Part shown: positions 21,387-33,400 of the stretch, one piece after another
Layout of the letters: every line of letters starts with the position of its first letter
Numbering within the stretch: position 1 is the first letter of the stretch
NCBI GenBank assembly: GCA_024516155.1
Contig: JAJJXM010000016.1
Location: 62,001 to 126,000, forward strand
Direction: 5' to 3'
From: Pyronema omphalodes
Taxonomy: Eukaryota > Ascomycota > Pezizomycetes > Pezizales > Pyronemataceae
DNA: 64,000 nt
Translations under genes and position numbers: made by a program
Notes under the pieces: generated by a model
Databases searched by the model: none
Told to the model about the DNA's origin: nothing
Seen by the model: only the letters and a program-made list of their open reading frames with translations

Positions 21387-23917
21387 TTACAACTTTGCCT
21401 TCTGAGGGTTCTCTCTATCCGTCTCCTCATAAAGACCATCTAGAATATCCTTGTACTGTTTGACAGCGGGTGCACGTTTCATCTTGAGGCTAAACAATTG
21501 TTAGCATCGTCGGCATAATCATTTCAACCCCGCCAATCCTGGAAGGCGATGGGGTCAGGCAGCAAGCTACCCTCGGAGCACTTACGTCGGCGTCAAAAGA
21601 TCATTTTCAATTGTAAATGGATCGAGACAGAGATGAACATTCTTGACCTTCTCGAATCCCTGCAACTTTGCCTTTTTGCCCATCTTTTCCAATTCCTTGA
21701 CCACCTGCTGGCGAATCTTCTTCTCCTTACAAGCCTCCAGAATCTGTTTATCATCTCCTGCATCCACCTTCCTTCCCAAGACCTCCGAGGCAAAGGTTGC
21801 AAAATGCGGTCTATCAACCCCAAATACCGCGACCAGATAAGTCTGTAACGAATCTCCATGGACAAGTCCCTGTGCCAAGACCGGGAAGTTGGCAAGGTAA
21901 ATATTCTCGACCTTCTCCGGGCTCACATATTCTCCCTGTGCCAGCTTCAACAAGTTCTTGACTCGATCAATAATTGAGAAGCGTCCAAGCTCGTCAACGC
22001 GGCAGATATCACCCGTAGCAAACCAACCCTCGGAGTCGATAACTTCGCTGGTTTGCGCGTCGTTCTTGTAGTAGCCGGAGAAAACGGAATGCCCACGGAC
22101 CAATAATTCACCACGAGGATAAGGGAGGTCGTTAGAGGTGTATCCCATCTCGGGTACATCTCTAAGCTTGAGTTCGTTGGCGATTGAGGGAGGGCCGCAG
22201 TTGCCAGCTGAGTTATCACCCGCTAATTGACCCAAAGCAACGGCGTAGGTTTCGGTCAATCCGTATCCCTCGATAAAATCATTACTGAAGACCACCCTCA
22301 AGGTCTGCAAAACATCATGTGCGATTGGAGCAGAACCAGAAACCATGCCGCGACATCTGTCAAATCCAATAGCTGCTTTGACTTTGTTCGCCCAAATGGC
22401 ATCATAAAGGGCATGCTTGTTGCTGCCGGTGGTTTTCATATTTTCCAATTTCGCCTTCATAGCATGACGGGATAACGCTCCTTTAATTCCAGAGGCTTCG
22501 ATAGTACCCTCTTTGATCGCATTGCTGATACGGTTGTAAAGTCTCGGAACCGAGATGAACGTAGTGGGTCGAAGAAGCTTGATATCATCAAACAACTCCA
22601 GAATATTTCCGTGGAAATAGCCAATCGCAGTACCACCCCACATGGCAGCGTTTTCTGTGAGTCGTCCAAATATATGCGCCAAAGGAAGGTACGAGAGAAT
22701 CACATCAGAATTGGTCATATGCATGCAAGTGGTCATAGCAATCGAGCACGCAGCGATACAGTTCGAGTGAGTCAAAAGCACACCCTTTGGGAAACCGGTC
22801 GTGCCGGAAGTGTAGTTGATAGTGATGGCGTCCGAAGGGAGGGGAGGGAGCAGAGGGCAGGGGTTTTGGATTCCCAAGGCCTCTGCTTCGGAGATGTCGT
22901 AGATCTCGATTCCCTTCTCTGCTCCCCATTTGGAGAGCAGGGACTTCTTGTTCATTCCTGGTCCCTCACCGGAGTCGAGGGGATCCATGGAGATGATGTA
23001 TTTCAAGCCTGGGCATTGGGAAGCGATTTGGAGAAGAGTGGGGATGTGCTGGTGGTAGGAGTGTTAGCCATGTCATATTCTCAGACCATAGGTGGACCAG
23101 AGAGTACTTACGTTGAGGGCAGCAACAACGGTGGTCAACTCAGCGTGTTTGATGATGTAAATGGCGGTGTCGGGTCCTAGTGTGTCGTAGATGGAAACAG
23201 AGAACATGCTCTGGGACATGCACGCCAGATCGGCGAGTTGCCATTCGACGCGATTTTGGGACCAAATTCCGACAGGCAGCTTTTGTTGAGTAATCTGGTT
23301 TGGGTTATTATTAGTAAAAGCACATCTTTCAGCCCATCGGACTTTGTCGCGAAATCTGGGGTAATTGGAGAAGATGGAATGCGCTCAACTTACTCCTGCC
23401 TTGTTGTGCAAGTATCTCAACCCCATTCCGAGGTTTGTTCTTCGCTCCTGAACAGTCTTGTAATCGATCCATTTGTAAGGTCCCCAAGTCTTCTTGATCT
23501 TGTCTTGTTCGCGCCATCCGAGACAATTGCTGTTGGGGTATTTACGGCCTGTTTTGTGTAATAAAGCATAGCATCGTCAGCTCCAAATTCGTGGTCACAA
23601 CTACTGTCACATGAAAATCCCCAGAAGTGGAAGCAACGCACACGATCCCTCGAAGGCTTCGAACATCGTTGTAACCTGCCATCATCACATCAGCTTCATG
23701 AGCTCTCCTCGCAGTAAGAATAGAGAGCTGTAAATCATACCAATGGGTCTATGGTCTTGACAAGCTCCCCGGTTCCCACTAGGTGATGGCGGTAAACGGC
23801 GGAGTAGCCGGGCTTCTTGGAGTTTGGGAGAGCAATTCCATGGGGTTTTCCTGCGCCGGGAACTCCGGCGAGTTTTGAAGCTGCAGCGAGAGCGGGGTCC
23901 GGAGAGATTGCTGCCAT
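21387..23917 (-). CDS. long-chain acyl-CoA synthetase, peroxisomal (Faa2-like)
   Basis: Activates fatty acids to acyl-CoA with ATP and CoA. Six exons fit in phase: 23741-23917, 23642-23675, 23394-23548, 23112-23294, 21586-23048 and 21387-21489, giving 704 aa, the normal family length. The second exon is only 34 nt. Signatures in order: NCLGWR near residue 80, AMP-binding P-loop YTSGTTGFPKGVLLTH, LPLAHIFGR, EGYGLTET, then GWFATGDI and KLAQGEYVSPEKVENIY. The C terminus ends in A-K-L, a canonical PTS1, so the enzyme is expected in peroxisomes, feeding beta-oxidation. Introns carry GTAAGT/GTATGA/GTGCGT donors and a CTAAC branch point. It is divergent from the TEL2 gene, with about 1 kb between the starts. 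The longest ORF alone would miss the N-terminal four exons and the AKL tail. Confidence 0.95.
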
Positions 23918-24236
23918 GGTGAAGCTGTATCGAGGTGTCTCTCTGAGGTCTGATTGCGAGGTGGCGACGTTGCTGGTAACAATGGAAATGGTAGCACCGC
24001 CTTTCTATTTATTTGACTTTTCTGGGTATCGTCGGTATCTTAATTTTGGTCTTTGGTGCCTCAGTTAAGCCGTCGAATGGTGTATGTAATAGTAACGTTC
24101 TATGGCAAGAGGTGCGGGAGTCTTTGGTTGTGTGTTTGTATTAAGTTTATAGCACCGGCATCGCCGAGGATCGCCTCGGATGTTCATCAGTCTTCATGTG
24201 CCAGACGGTCGCAGGGCTCTTCACGCCCATTTCGGA

Positions 24237-24606
24237 TACAGTCGAACCTCTTTATAAGAGTACGCTGGGACCGGAGGGGTGTACTCTTATAATGACGAAA
24301 CTCTTCGGGACAGGTTGGCTTGGCGCGAGTGATCGTTTGAGACCCGGCGCGCTGGGGGTGGTGTGTACCGCCCCTCAGCCCCAAGGTAGTGCATTAGCGC
24401 CACCTTGACACAAGTATACCCTGCTCAGCACCTTCGCCCATACCTCTATCTTAAGAGTATGCTAACAATTTTTCGCATTTCCTTAAGAGTATTTTAGTAT
24501 CGAGGTTACTCTTATTTCCCATACAAAAATCGTCGGGACCACGGCAATGCACTCTTATGAAGAGGTATTCTTATAATTGGTACGCTTATAAAAAGGTTCG
24601 ACTGTA
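24237..24606. mobile_element. 366-bp pogo/Fot1-like MITE with TA target duplication
   Basis: CAGTCGAACCTCTTTATAAG at 24239 is mirrored by the reverse complement of CTTATAAAAAGGTTCGACTG ending at 24604. TA flanks both ends (24237-24238, 24605-24606). Repeats of ACTCTTATAA and its complement lie inside both arms. It has no transposase. It sits in the shared promoter region of the acyl-CoA synthetase and TEL2 genes. The TIR type and TA target fit the pogo group of Tc1/mariner elements. Confidence 0.9.
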
Positions 24607-24858
24607 CCAATTTTGCAGTAAATAATTGACGAAGCTGAGCAAGCAAAGCCAGGACAGGACACGTGGACATCACCGAGCTGTGTCACCTGACAAAGAGAAG
24701 CGCTCTGGCCATGGAGTGGAAATCTGGCTGCAGTGGCTGTTACAAATAAAGTGCAATACTGGAAGCGAGCGGAACGCCTTCCCCACAGTTGCCTTGCCCG
24801 ACAGTTGGGACTAAGAACGCGTGACGTGACGTGACGCGATCAACGCGAGCCCCGCGGC

Positions 24859-24885
24859 ATGACAAGCAACGCGAGCAACAGCTGA
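24859..24885 (+). promoter_or_regulatory. possible 8-codon upstream ORF before TEL2
   Basis: An ATG at 24859 opens eight codons and a TGA at 24883-24885, 35 bp before the TEL2 ATG. A second upstream ATG at 24899 is out of frame and overlaps the start. If the transcript begins upstream, both would reduce initiation at TEL2. The transcript start is unknown. Confidence 0.35.
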
Positions 24886-24920
24886 AGCAACCCCGCCAAT
24901 GCTCTTTACTAACGACTCCG

Positions 24921-27900
24921 ATGGACGGACTCCTACTCAAAATCGATGCCCAAAATAAAAGCAATGATGAACCCCTCCTTACGGCTGTCACGACACGATC
25001 CGTCACAAAACCTATAACCTCGGTCGGCATCGTCGGCGCCGGTGAACCCTCAGCCCAGCAACCACCAGTGATCTCGGAATCGGTCAGCCCGACATCTCCG
25101 AACACCATCTCGAAAGCCGCCATCTCCGAACTCCCCGAGCAGTCCGTGATCACCGATAGTTCAGGACCCTCCAAAATTCTCAACGCCCTACGCACAAACC
25201 CGCCAATTGAAACGGTGCTGCTGTGTTTGTCACAACTTCGTACAACACTGCAAACACCATCCTCAATCAACTCGCAACTTACGAAAGTCTTACTCGAAAC
25301 AACCTTACCAGACTGCTGGGCTGTGCTTGACAAGAAACAGAAAAGCTTATTTGCTAAATGTCTCGCTTCTCCTACTGGGTTGGGTGGTATTGCTGCCCGG
25401 ATCAAGACACTCATACCCGCTGCCAAACCTGAGACAACAGAAGCAGCTGTGGAACGCGAAAGGTTGTTAGACGTCTTATCACTTCTACAGTTAGTTCTGG
25501 GGAGAAGGAGCTTTCTACATGATATCTGGAGTCTGGTGGAGAAGGAACCAGAAGCTAGGAGGAGGTTACTCTGGAAAGAGTTCTGTGCACTAGTTGGAGG
25601 TGGTCGGTTACTAGGGGTTACAGCTGAGGCAGGAGCTGTGATAGGAAGGGTGCAGACAGAAGAGAGGGGGCTTTGGTGCGGCGATGGCAAACACTTTGCA
25701 TCGTGGTTGGGGAGAGGGCTGGCAGAGGCAGTGATGGCCATTGGGAAGATACAGGGACAGGAGGAGGTTGAGGAGGAGTGGAGGGCATACACAGGGATGC
25801 TGGTAGCAGGACTAAGGTTGGGTTATTCAGGTACGTTTTTCTGTGCTACTGTACAAGATCGAGTGATAAGGTCGGGGTGTTGGATGGGATGGCGTGGCTT
25901 TGAGTTTCTTTTCCATAGCTTTGCATCATCTGCCGTCGTAACCTCGATTGATTACTCTTCTCGCGTGCCATTTGCGGAGATTTTAATATCAATCCCCTCT
26001 ATTCCTCTTCCAACCAATGTAATTGGAATAAGCATGACCTGACATCACATTCCAGAAACTCTCATAGAAGCCCTAAATCGGCGGTTATTAACCCTGGCGG
26101 ATGAATCCATGCGCTTACAGAAAATTGGATTGTTGCTACAGGCGCATGATAAGCGCACCTACCTTACCTCCTTCCTCCGTGTTCTCTCTACATCCTATCT
26201 TTCGACCACCTACGACGAAGCCGACGAAAATTGGTACAGGGACGATGCCCCCATAGTTGCCGCTGCTGCCGCTGTACTTGGTAAAGTGATTTCAGACGAC
26301 GACGATTTCAAAGATGTGTTGCAAGAATGGATCGCGTCATCCTCGGGTGGAGGAGTAGGAGAGTCACTGTCGTTGAGGAGAGCGGTGATGGCGGTGGTGA
26401 AGGAGGACGGATTACTCTTCAGACAGGTCACGGAAAAGTTGCTTGCTCAGTTTGCGGATAAGATGTGGATTGCTAGAACGATGATAGTGAGACAAGAAGG
26501 TATGTTTTTTTTTCCCATTTTGTAGGTGTGGATTTTGTTGCATCGTCATGCTGGATGGAGTTGGCCGCTGCCAATAGCACGGAAAACGAATGCTCCCGGA
26601 TGAGTTGCGTTATATCTCGTCACCGATTGAATCTCATTCCGCTATCTACTTCCGCCATTTTTCAATTTGTCCAGCATTATTGCATTCCCTTCTCGTATAT
26701 GCCCCTCAAATATTTTTCCCCTCATTGGCATCGTTTTATTCGCAATATCTCATTTCATCACCCCAATTTGCGTATTCATGTCTGAAATTCCCGATTTCAT
26801 AAATGCAGGATTGACAATAAAATCTAGTTACCGTTCAATTTCTCCTCCTCGCCGCCGGCATAGCACACCGCCAATGCCCCTCCTTTCTCTCCAGCCTTAC
26901 ACGCTCATCGGTATACCTCAATGGAATTTCCAACCGCCTAGCTGCCTCCTCGCACCGCGCTCGCTGGCTGGGTATGCTGGTTGGCGAGTGCTTCTCATCG
27001 CTAGTTGACACAGGAAAGATGCGTATGGACTTTGGAACTGAGGACATGGATACCCCCGAGGCAAAATGGTGGAAGTCAATCACCGCAGTCGAGGACAAGA
27101 TTGGTTCTATTTCAGATTTGTTTACCTCATCGGCGCCCAAGAGGCCAAAAGCAAAGAACCCCACCACTACCGATACCGTCTCACAGTACACCAACCCTGT
27201 CGTTCAAGTCATTTCACAGTCCGAGGACGAAGATTCCAGCGATGACGAGTTCACGCCTTACGCTGCCCCTGACTCTGACCCCTCCGACGGCGAAGAAGAC
27301 GCCGAAACCATCAACCGTAACAAGCCTACGGCCCCAATTTATCTCCGTGACCTCCTTCGTTTCCTCCGTACGCACGATTCCTATGACCACCAACACCTCG
27401 CCCTCCAACATGCCTCAACTCTTATCCGCCGTACACCCCTCAAAACCCTTACTCCCCATCTCCCAGAACTCGCCTCTGCCCTAGCTGGCCTCGACGACCG
27501 CTTCAGCATGCCGAATTTCTCTTCTCTCCGTGTAGCAGCCTTACAAGCGCTCGTTGTCACATCTCCCATTCCCGCGGGAAGATGGTGTGCACATGCATTC
27601 TACACCGCCGATTTCGGCTTATCTCAACGAGCTGCTCTACTCTCAGCCATTGGACTCGCAGCCCGCGAACTCGCAGGACGTGATCTTCCGCCACCAATGC
27701 CAGACAAGAAAAAACTCCCCAAGAAAGTCGCTGCGGCCTGGGCCATTTCCTCTCTCGCCGCCTCGATACAGCAATCCACCCTCCGTCCCATCGCAGCTTC
27801 TGCAGCTGATAAAGCGACTGGCCCGGCTGCTTTAAAGATTGGTGCTTCTAGGACGTTTTCATCTAGGATGGAGGCTGAGAAAAGAGCCCCGAAGCCGGTA

Positions 27901-28353
27901 CATAGGGCTATCGTTGATGTTGCGGCTGCGGGGCTTTTCTTTCCGCTCACGGGTGGCTTTGTTGTAGCTTCTCGTGATGGGGGACGGAATGCGTTTGCTG
28001 AGACGGCGCTACTGGGGTTGCTGCTGGAGACGTTGGCGGTGGTGTTAGAAGCGGCTGGAGAGGCGGTTAAGGAGAGACAGGATATGGTCACAGAGTTGGT
28101 GACGATGGTTATGGCGCTTAGGGGACGTGTGGATGTGAGGAGGCAAGCATTGTTGGCATTGCTTATGGCGGTGAGAATAGCTGGAGAAGGAGTGATTGAG
28201 TGGGAGGGACTTGGGGAGGTGATAAAATGGGCGGAAGAGGGGCTGGAAGGTGAGGAGGAGGAACGGGTGTTGGCTGCGGGAGTACTGGTGGGGATTCAGG
28301 AACAGGCTGAGGGATGGAGGGGTAGAATGGGGCTGGGTGGAGTGGAGTGGTAG
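24921..28353 (+). CDS. TEL2: telomere length regulation protein TEL2
   Basis: Tel2 is the core of the TTT (Tel2-Tti1-Tti2) co-chaperone that matures PIK-related kinases such as Tor, Tel1/ATM and Mec1/ATR with Hsp90. Three exons join in phase: 24921-25830, 26056-26499 and 26828-28353 (959 aa). The start is the first in-frame ATG; the frame is open further upstream, but without ATG. The protein is helical-repeat throughout. Exon 3 starts with VTVQFLLLAAG and then SNRLAASSHRARWLGMLVGE, the conserved Tel2 block, followed by an acidic Asp/Glu/Ser linker (SEDEDSSDDEF), which in other species is the CK2-phosphorylated region that binds the R2TP complex. The conserved C-terminal domain follows (YLRDLLRFLRTHD, then LKTLTPHLPELASALAGL). 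Intron 2 is long (328 nt) for this organism. Confidence 0.9.
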
Positions 28354-28454
28354 AATAACGAGTGACTGCAGATTATAATCGATATCTCTTACTCTCACAT
28401 CAATAGAAAGCAGATATTTGAGATACAACCATAGCGCGGTCGTCAGTCACTATT

Positions 28455-29055
28455 GTGTGTGCGGCTGCTCTGCGGATGAAGTCACGATGGTTCTTTGATT
28501 ATAGATCCGAGAGTCGAGATAATGGCTTTGGAATTTTCTGGTGGAATTCCCTGGACACCACAATGCTGGTTTTGTTGATCGCGTTGTGTTGTGTAGCACT
28601 AAGGCCATGTACTACAATAGGGTTGCGACGCGGTGTTGGGGGATCACATCGTGACAGCATCGCATTCAGTGTCGCGATACTCCTTGCCTCACAGACCGAG
28701 ATTGGCGAAGAAAAGAAGCAGGCTCCAAAACCCAGATGCATCACGCATAGTGAAGGTAAAATTTGACACCATTCTTTTGCTTATGGCGCGGAGTAGTATC
28801 TCTTTAATGGTCCCGGGATCGGGAAGCCCGCGTGCCACGGATGACTCCTAATTCACGACTTCAGCATGAAAAATCAAGCACAGGGTTAAAACTTTCGTCA
28901 ACCCTATCAGATAGTGTGGGTACAACCCTCTAGATTCTACGCTAACTATATGCCATTTCCATCAAGCACGGCCACAACGCTAATTAGGCACGCGAGACCC
29001 CACTAGACAAAGCGAAGCTTCCTCGGTTCGTTTTTTTTGTTTTCATCTTTTCTGT
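28455..29055 (-). repeat. dispersed ~600-bp repeat, copy B (inverted relative to copy A)
   Basis: The reverse complement aligns with 20185-20783 over its length. The two copies lie on either side of the acyl-CoA synthetase/TEL2 gene pair in inverted orientation, about 7.7 kb apart. No coding potential. The alignment begins about 100 bp after the TEL2 stop, so the TEL2 terminator may lie within it. Confidence 0.75.
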
Positions 29056-29878
29056 GTGTATCATTATTTCCGCGCGTCTCTGATGCCTTTTTTTATATAT
29101 TCGACTTCTAATGTTGGTCGTCGGACTATTTGCTATCAAAATAAATTCATTCCTTCAATTCCATGGAAGAGTAATTCGTGGTTTCAGAATCCAGCCAAAC
29201 TTCCAATTCATTCTCTAACACCAGAACGTTGAGTAATTGTAATTATTTTACCGATTTTCGGTCAACATATCTCGTCTCACTACTGTCTGCTGGGTTATTC
29301 AGCTATTCCACCCTACATATGCAGGCAGACCGCTTCTGATTCTTCATTCCCCGTCACTCGTTTCGTTCTACCGCCGAGTGATCCATATTAGCCCAAACTC
29401 CCGTACGATGGATTTACGTATTTCATACCGTTACAATTACCCCATACTGTAGATATCTTCTAAGCCATTGTTATAACGTGTCAATACATCATTTAGCAAA
29501 ACCTTTCTTTATAAGAATAACCTGTGGTTAGACTCCCCCGTCCACAAAAAGTAATCTACTGCCAACTTGTAATGTCTGGGTACTGATTTGAATATCAGAA
29601 TGTGACCACGCCGAGTAATAGGAACTATAGCCAACTTCAGAAAGATTAAACCCATATGCAACACCATGATAATAAAGTTTAAATAAGAATAACTAAAATA
29701 TGCAAAAGGCATTCATCATAAATCAGATTAGAACAAATGTGATCCCAAAACATAGCCTGAAACATTCATGCCCAACCGTCCGGTTTCTCCGCCTCTACCT
29801 CTGATTCCGACCTTGGCTCCCATTGCAACACTAACTCCCATTGACACACTGACTCTCATTATAACCCTGACTCCGATT
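29056..29878. other. AT-rich intergenic, possible LINE RNase H scrap at 29320-29430
   Basis: The stretch around CCGCCGAGTGATCC (29370-29390) resembles the LINE RNase H flank found at about 19795-19870, at perhaps 65% identity. It is too decayed to translate. The rest is AT-rich 3' flank of the NLR gene. Confidence 0.3.
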
Positions 29879-30480
29879 TCACCTGCTTCTCATAGATGCG
29901 CCCCTCGTCTTGAGTAGCTTTGCCACCTCATCATGGTCATGAATCAACGCGTAATGCAGCGGTGCCTTTCCGTCCTTATCGATGGCCGTGACATCAGCGT
30001 TCCCATCAATGAGCAGTTGGACTATCCCCCCATGCCCGTATTCAGATGCATAATGCAGTGGGGTCACTCCGAGCTTATCAATGGCCGAGGCATCGGCGCC
30101 CCTATTAATGAGCAGTTTGACCACGCCCTTATGCCCCGCCAACGATGCGTAATGCAGCGGTGTGCATCTATTCTTATCGATGGCTGAGACATCAGCGCCC
30201 CTATCAATGAGCAGTTGGACTGGCCCCACACGCCTGCTCTCAGATGCGTAATGCAGCGGCGTTTTTCCGTCATTATCGATGGCCGAGACATCAGCACCCC
30301 GATCAATGAGCAGTTGAACCACCTTCTCATGCCCACTCCACGACGCATGATGCAGCGGCGTCTTTCCGTTCTGATCGATGGTCGAGACATTGACGCCCCT
30401 ATAAATGAGCAGTTGAATCACCTCTTCATGCCCTTGCTCAGATGCTTTGTGCAGCGCTGTATATCCGTACTCATCGGAAG
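29879..30480 (-). repeat. ankyrin-coding tandem repeat, 99-bp period
   Basis: Six 33-codon units with recurring TPLHYAS, VQLLIDRGADVSAID phrases. Adjacent units are unusually similar at the DNA level (for example TTATCGATGGCCGAGACATC recurring), implying recent unit duplication or exchange. It encodes the sensor end of the NLR protein. Confidence 0.9.
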
Positions 30481-33400
30481 TGCGAAAGTCGGCACCATTG
30501 TCAATCAGTAATGACGTCATGTTGAGGTCTCCAAGATCAGATGATATGCGAAGTAACTTGTTCAAGTCGGCCTTCATGTCATCGCCAGTCGACTCGAGTA
30601 CCGACGCTAACATCCTGCTCAACCCAAACACGCTGACCAAGGAGACAAGATCGTGGGCTTCTCTTGACCAGTGCCAGACCCTACGCCAAAAGCCAACTTC
30701 CACATCCCATTCACTAGTCTTAACCCACCGAAGATGATAGTCGAGCCATTTCTGGTAGTTACTCTCAGCAATGAATGAATTCCAGAGGGCAGTGAGGGTT
30801 TGGCAGCCATTTACGTCCATGCAGTGGGAGAAGTGCCACGGCCAAAACACCACGGAGTATGACAACAGGTGACGGTTTCGGTTATAATCGTTTTTTTCTA
30901 ATGTCCATTTGCGCATAACCATTCCAAGAAACCGGAGCACATAACAGTGAAAGGCACATCTTGGCGATTTCGGTGTGAGAATTTGCTTCATTGAGTTCGG
31001 GCTGAGTCTCTAGAAACTCCTGCACGGAAAGATGCGCAAAGCGGAAAACATCGAGACCTTCGTCAAAAATGAGTAGATTTCGGCATATCTTCAATAAGCT
31101 GTTCGTAGATATTGGAGCTTTACGAGAGAACTCGTCCGATTTTCCGACTTCGACTGAGATTGCGTCAAGCAGGGGTTTCGATCGCAGAGGCTCGTATGAA
31201 AATTTAATCCAGCGAAAAGCGTTCAGTGCAATTACAGGAGCGCTCTCCTTTTGAGAAGTGATGCTACAGTAGATATCGTTGTAGGCGTCCTTCAGTGTGT
31301 CTGGAATGGTCGGCAATCTGCGTCTCACATCGTCTTCGGTGAACAGTTGGCAGAGAAAAGTGATTTGAAGCGCCGCCAATTGGAACCTAGCATTCATTGA
31401 TCAGTACCTGTCCATCTGTAATCAAATCAAATGGTACGCTGAACTTACATCCCCTTGGATCGTGTACAGAGCACATCGCATATTTCGCGTCTAAACTCAT
31501 CGGATATCTTACCACTAAGCAGTTCTCCATCATCAATAGCGCTCTGGACTCGTGCTTTGACAAACTGGTTGATGTCACTGACATTGTCATCGGGTTTTAA
31601 CTCAATCCTGGGAAACATCTTGAATTGTGCGACAATGTCGGGATCCTGCCGAGTCGTTGCGAAAATCTTGACCAGAGACTTGGATTTTGCAATGACGGCA
31701 TTCAGGGCCTTCAGCAGATGAATTCGCTTATCCTCTGCAACTTCGTCCAAGGCGTCTATGCAAATGATGGTCTCAGGATACATATCTGTGAGTTGAATGA
31801 GGAGTCCTTGGCTTTCTGCAAGGCTGAGCGGCGAAGATTCTTGCCCCTGTCTCTTTCGGTCTTGGTAAACATCAACAACTGGCTTTGCTAGTCTGTACTC
31901 CTCGAAGTCGCACTGCGCAAGCTGCTGTATTATCGTGTTTAGGATGCTTTCTGGCTCTCGACGATTTGCTTCGGCTCGATTGCAATAGAAATACGCAAAT
32001 TTTGGTCTCGTCGTATTCAGATGAAGAAAATCGATAAATTTTGATCTACATCAATCCTGCGTTAGATATACACTCCTCCAGTAGCATAATCTCAAGGAGG
32101 CAGTGGGGGGGGGGAGGGGTATTTTTCGCTTACGCAATATATGTTTTACCAGCTCCAGCTAAATGATTCGCATGGTAAGTCAACAATCATGCAAATGAAC
32201 AAGGCATATGCTAACTTACGAATTCCCCGTAATAATAACAGCTTTGACTCGCTGGATGTAATCCACTCCTCGTACTCCGGCCTGTCAAAAAGCCACTCGC
32301 CAGTGCCTGCAAGACGCCCTTCACTGATGCGTTTGTGGTGACTGATGTAAGGAATCGTAGATATCCATTGTAGAATCGAAGATCTATCCTTGTCTATTGA
32401 AGTAAGTAAATGTTCGCACTGAGTGAAACATTGGATGATTCTGCGTACCTTCTAACCAATCTTGTATGTGAGACACCGTATCGTTCATATTCTTCAGCTG
32501 CGCTCGAAGGTCTTTGAAATCATCGCGGGTGGCTGAATTGTGTTAAAACTTCTCGACATTCCAAGACTACACCGTAGACAAATACCCTGTGCTCCTACGA
32601 CATCGGCGTCGTCTTTCACTGTCTTTTCCTGCCTCTTTACGTTTCCGAGGTAATCTGAAATGCTCTCTGTGGTGAATACCGCCTTGACATGGTTCTCTAA
32701 AGAAGTATTAGTTGCAGTACTGCCTTGTAGGATGGGCATGTTCACCTTTTGCTTTATCGATGGCTTTGGCAAGGAACTTGAGTATTGCGATGTAAAGCTG
32801 AAGCATGGATTTCTCGAGGTTTCTCGACGCATCGGAATCTTCTCTGAGATATAGAATCTCGTAAATCGTGCACCTTTGAATAAGACCGGCAATGTTCTCA
32901 AGGCCATCGACGATGGGGTCTAGCGTTTTCTGTCGATCCACGCAAAGCTGTAGAACATTATTAGCTGGGCCAAGTAAGAGATCTGGCAGTGTAATCAACC
33001 TTGAGGAGAAGTCGAAACGCAGCCCACGGCAGCGCCGCATGTACAGGATCGTATTGGACGACGATATCCCCGATCTCTTTAAACTTATCCATCCAGTTGA
33101 GAAGTTTGTCAATTTTCCAAGGCTTTGCCTTTCTATCTTTTAGAATGTTTTCAACGAAGCCCCTTGCTTCTGATACGCACTCAAGGGCGCTGGCTCGAAA
33201 ACCACGGCCTTCGAGCGTCCTGCGCTGCTCATCGAGGTCATTGCTGTCGAATGCCTTGGTCCACAGTGATCGAGAATTGACAACACTAGTCGCCGTCGAA
33301 TCATGTGGCTGTTTTTCAGGGTTTCCGACCCGGGTATCTGCGGCCGTATGCTCTGTCGGCATTACAAGTGTTTGTCGGAACGAACCTGCCGAAACCGACC

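Noticed and set aside
22611..23180. 189-codon plus ORF opposite the acyl-CoA synthetase
   Set aside because: Antisense shadow of a clearly assigned gene, crossing an intron.
24740..25792. 350-codon minus ORF opposite TEL2
   Set aside because: Mirror of TEL2 exon 1; Ser/Arg/Leu-rich composition and no domain.
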